A stretch of DNA of 64,000 bases, taken from NCBI GenBank assembly GCA_016861025.1, contig BOKO01000003.1, positions 464,219 through 528,218 on the forward strand, in the 5' to 3' direction. Below are positions 63,281 through 64,000 of this stretch, in pieces. Position 1 is the stretch's first letter. Every line of letters starts with the position of its first letter. Below the pieces are notes generated by a model. It did not search any database and was not told the DNA's origin. It saw only the letters and a program-made list of their open reading frames with translations. The DNA is from Chloroflexota bacterium. Lineage in GTDB: Bacteria > Chloroflexota > Anaerolineae > Caldilineales > Caldilineaceae. The position numbers and the translations under genes were made by a program.

Positions 63281-63473
63281 TGTCGCCCGCAGGTGAGCGA
63301 GGCGTTGAGCGACGTTCCTTCCTCAAGCTATACAGGCGCTGTGCTTTTACGAACATCTGTGCTATAAACGAGTATCGTCCGGGTGGACCATTATTTTCAG
63401 AGACTCAATTCCCATCGCGGGCCAAAGATGCACTCTTGGCCCTCCAGCTAACCAGAAAGGAGTTGTGAACCCA

Positions 63474-63872
63474 ATGAATGAACCTATCATTGTTCCCGAT
63501 AGTGCCGCACGCTCAAGCGGTCAGCAACCGATCGAAGCGATTGGGCAATCTTTCGATCTGTATGAGTGGACTGGCAGCGGTCCTGGCTATCTGCACGTCC
63601 ACTACGCAGACGATGAAGCGTGGCATGTTCTTGAAGGAACCCTCACCTTTCGCTTTGCCGACCGCCAGGTCGAGGCCCCAGCTGGAACAAGCGTGTTCGT
63701 GCCTGCAGGCGTGGCCCATGATTATTTTGAGGCTGCTGGACCCACCCGCTATCTGATTGTCCTCACACCCAGGCTGCGCGAGCTTATCTCTGCGCTCTAT
63801 GCAGCTCCCTTTCAAGAGCATCCTACGATTATGCGCCAATTCAAGTCGGCGATCATCGAATCATTTGAATAG
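63474..63872 (+). CDS. Cupin-domain protein
   Basis: A 132-residue single-domain cupin. Motif 1 is HVHYADDEAWHVLEGTLTF (two His, Glu, His) and motif 2 is PAGVAHDYFE, so the metal site looks complete. GGAG lies 11 bases before the ATG; a GTG three codons earlier is too close. Small cupins have many roles (dioxygenase, isomerase, ligand binding); none can be chosen. With the reductase gene it forms the cassette-like tail of the window. Confidence 0.8.
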   Translation: MNEPIIVPDSAARSSGQQPIEAIGQSFDLYEWTGSGPGYLHVHYADDEAWHVLEGTLTFRFADRQVEAPAGTSVFVPAGVAHDYFEAAGPTRYLIVLTPRLRELISALYAAPFQEHPTIMRQFKSAIIESFE

Positions 63873-64000
63873 TTAACCTAAGTTGCCACCTATAGGTGGA
63901 AGATAGAAAAGATGGAGGAAGCCAAGACAAAGAGAATGGTCTTGAGTTCGAAGCCATCGGCAGTGACAGCATGAATATGTTTCGGCAGCAGGCGCTCTAT
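63873..64000. other. End of window, no gene recognised
   Basis: The last 128 bp hold an inverted repeat CCACCTATAGGTGG (63890-63902 region). A frame from a GTG near 63896 stays open to the window edge, but no ribosome site or family match supports it. Confidence 0.3.

Overview
The window looks like chromosomal DNA of a GC-rich, mesophilic or thermophilic bacterium, most probably a Chloroflexota member (Caldilinea/Anaerolineae-like). This is an inference from gene content: DeoR-type regulators fused to sugar-binding domains, Opp-type sugar/peptide transporters, a LexA gene with Gram-positive-style SOS boxes, an EF-G-like paralogue, an aldehyde:ferredoxin oxidoreductase, and many intergenic hairpins built from 7- or 9-bp tandem units. 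No rRNA, tRNA or CRISPR array was seen.

Region 1 (1-15.1 kb) is a carbohydrate island, probably for L-rhamnosides. It holds an Opp-type ABC transporter (ATPase cut by the window edge, two permeases, a binding lipoprotein), a 1342-residue GH106-like glycoside hydrolase, L-rhamnose mutarotase, an arabinose/fucose-isomerase-like enzyme, a divergently transcribed DeoR-plus-periplasmic-binding-domain regulator with a clear palindromic operator, a sugar phosphate isomerase/epimerase and a Gfo/Idh/MocA dehydrogenase. Region 2 (15.3-18.8 kb) is a sugar-binding lipoprotein next to a hybrid sensor kinase with no transporter genes, which suggests a sensing pair. Region 3 (19.1-24 kb) holds an ALDH7-type aldehyde dehydrogenase, mannose-6-phosphate isomerase, an MFS transporter and a phosphoglycerate-mutase-like metalloenzyme.

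Region 4 (24.3-29.4 kb) is a five-gene ferric-siderophore uptake operon with an embedded sucrase/ferredoxin-like Fe-S protein that may be the siderophore reductase. Region 5 (29.6-33.4 kb) has nicotinate phosphoribosyltransferase, histidine ammonia-lyase and a DUF411 lipoprotein whose reading frame is interrupted by one in-frame TGA exactly where the first Cys of its Cys-x-Cys-Cys motif belongs. It is a selenoprotein candidate and the most interesting item here. Region 6 (33.6-52 kb) is mostly housekeeping: EF-G-like GTPase, Hpt protein, GT2 glycosyltransferase, PolA, ArgS, SerA, SH3 and LysM surface proteins, a nucleotidyltransferase, ACP, LexA, a MazG-like protein and RecO.

Region 7 (52.2-60 kb) carries a Nudix hydrolase, hisD, hisC and hisB interleaved with an LPxTG-bearing 5'-nucleotidase and a PH-domain membrane protein, then murQ and a phasin-like protein. 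Region 8 (60.2-64 kb) has an aldehyde:ferredoxin oxidoreductase followed by an integron-like scar: a decayed integron-integrase C-terminus facing away from two cassette-like genes (RibD/DHFR-like reductase, cupin) separated by an attC-like palindrome.
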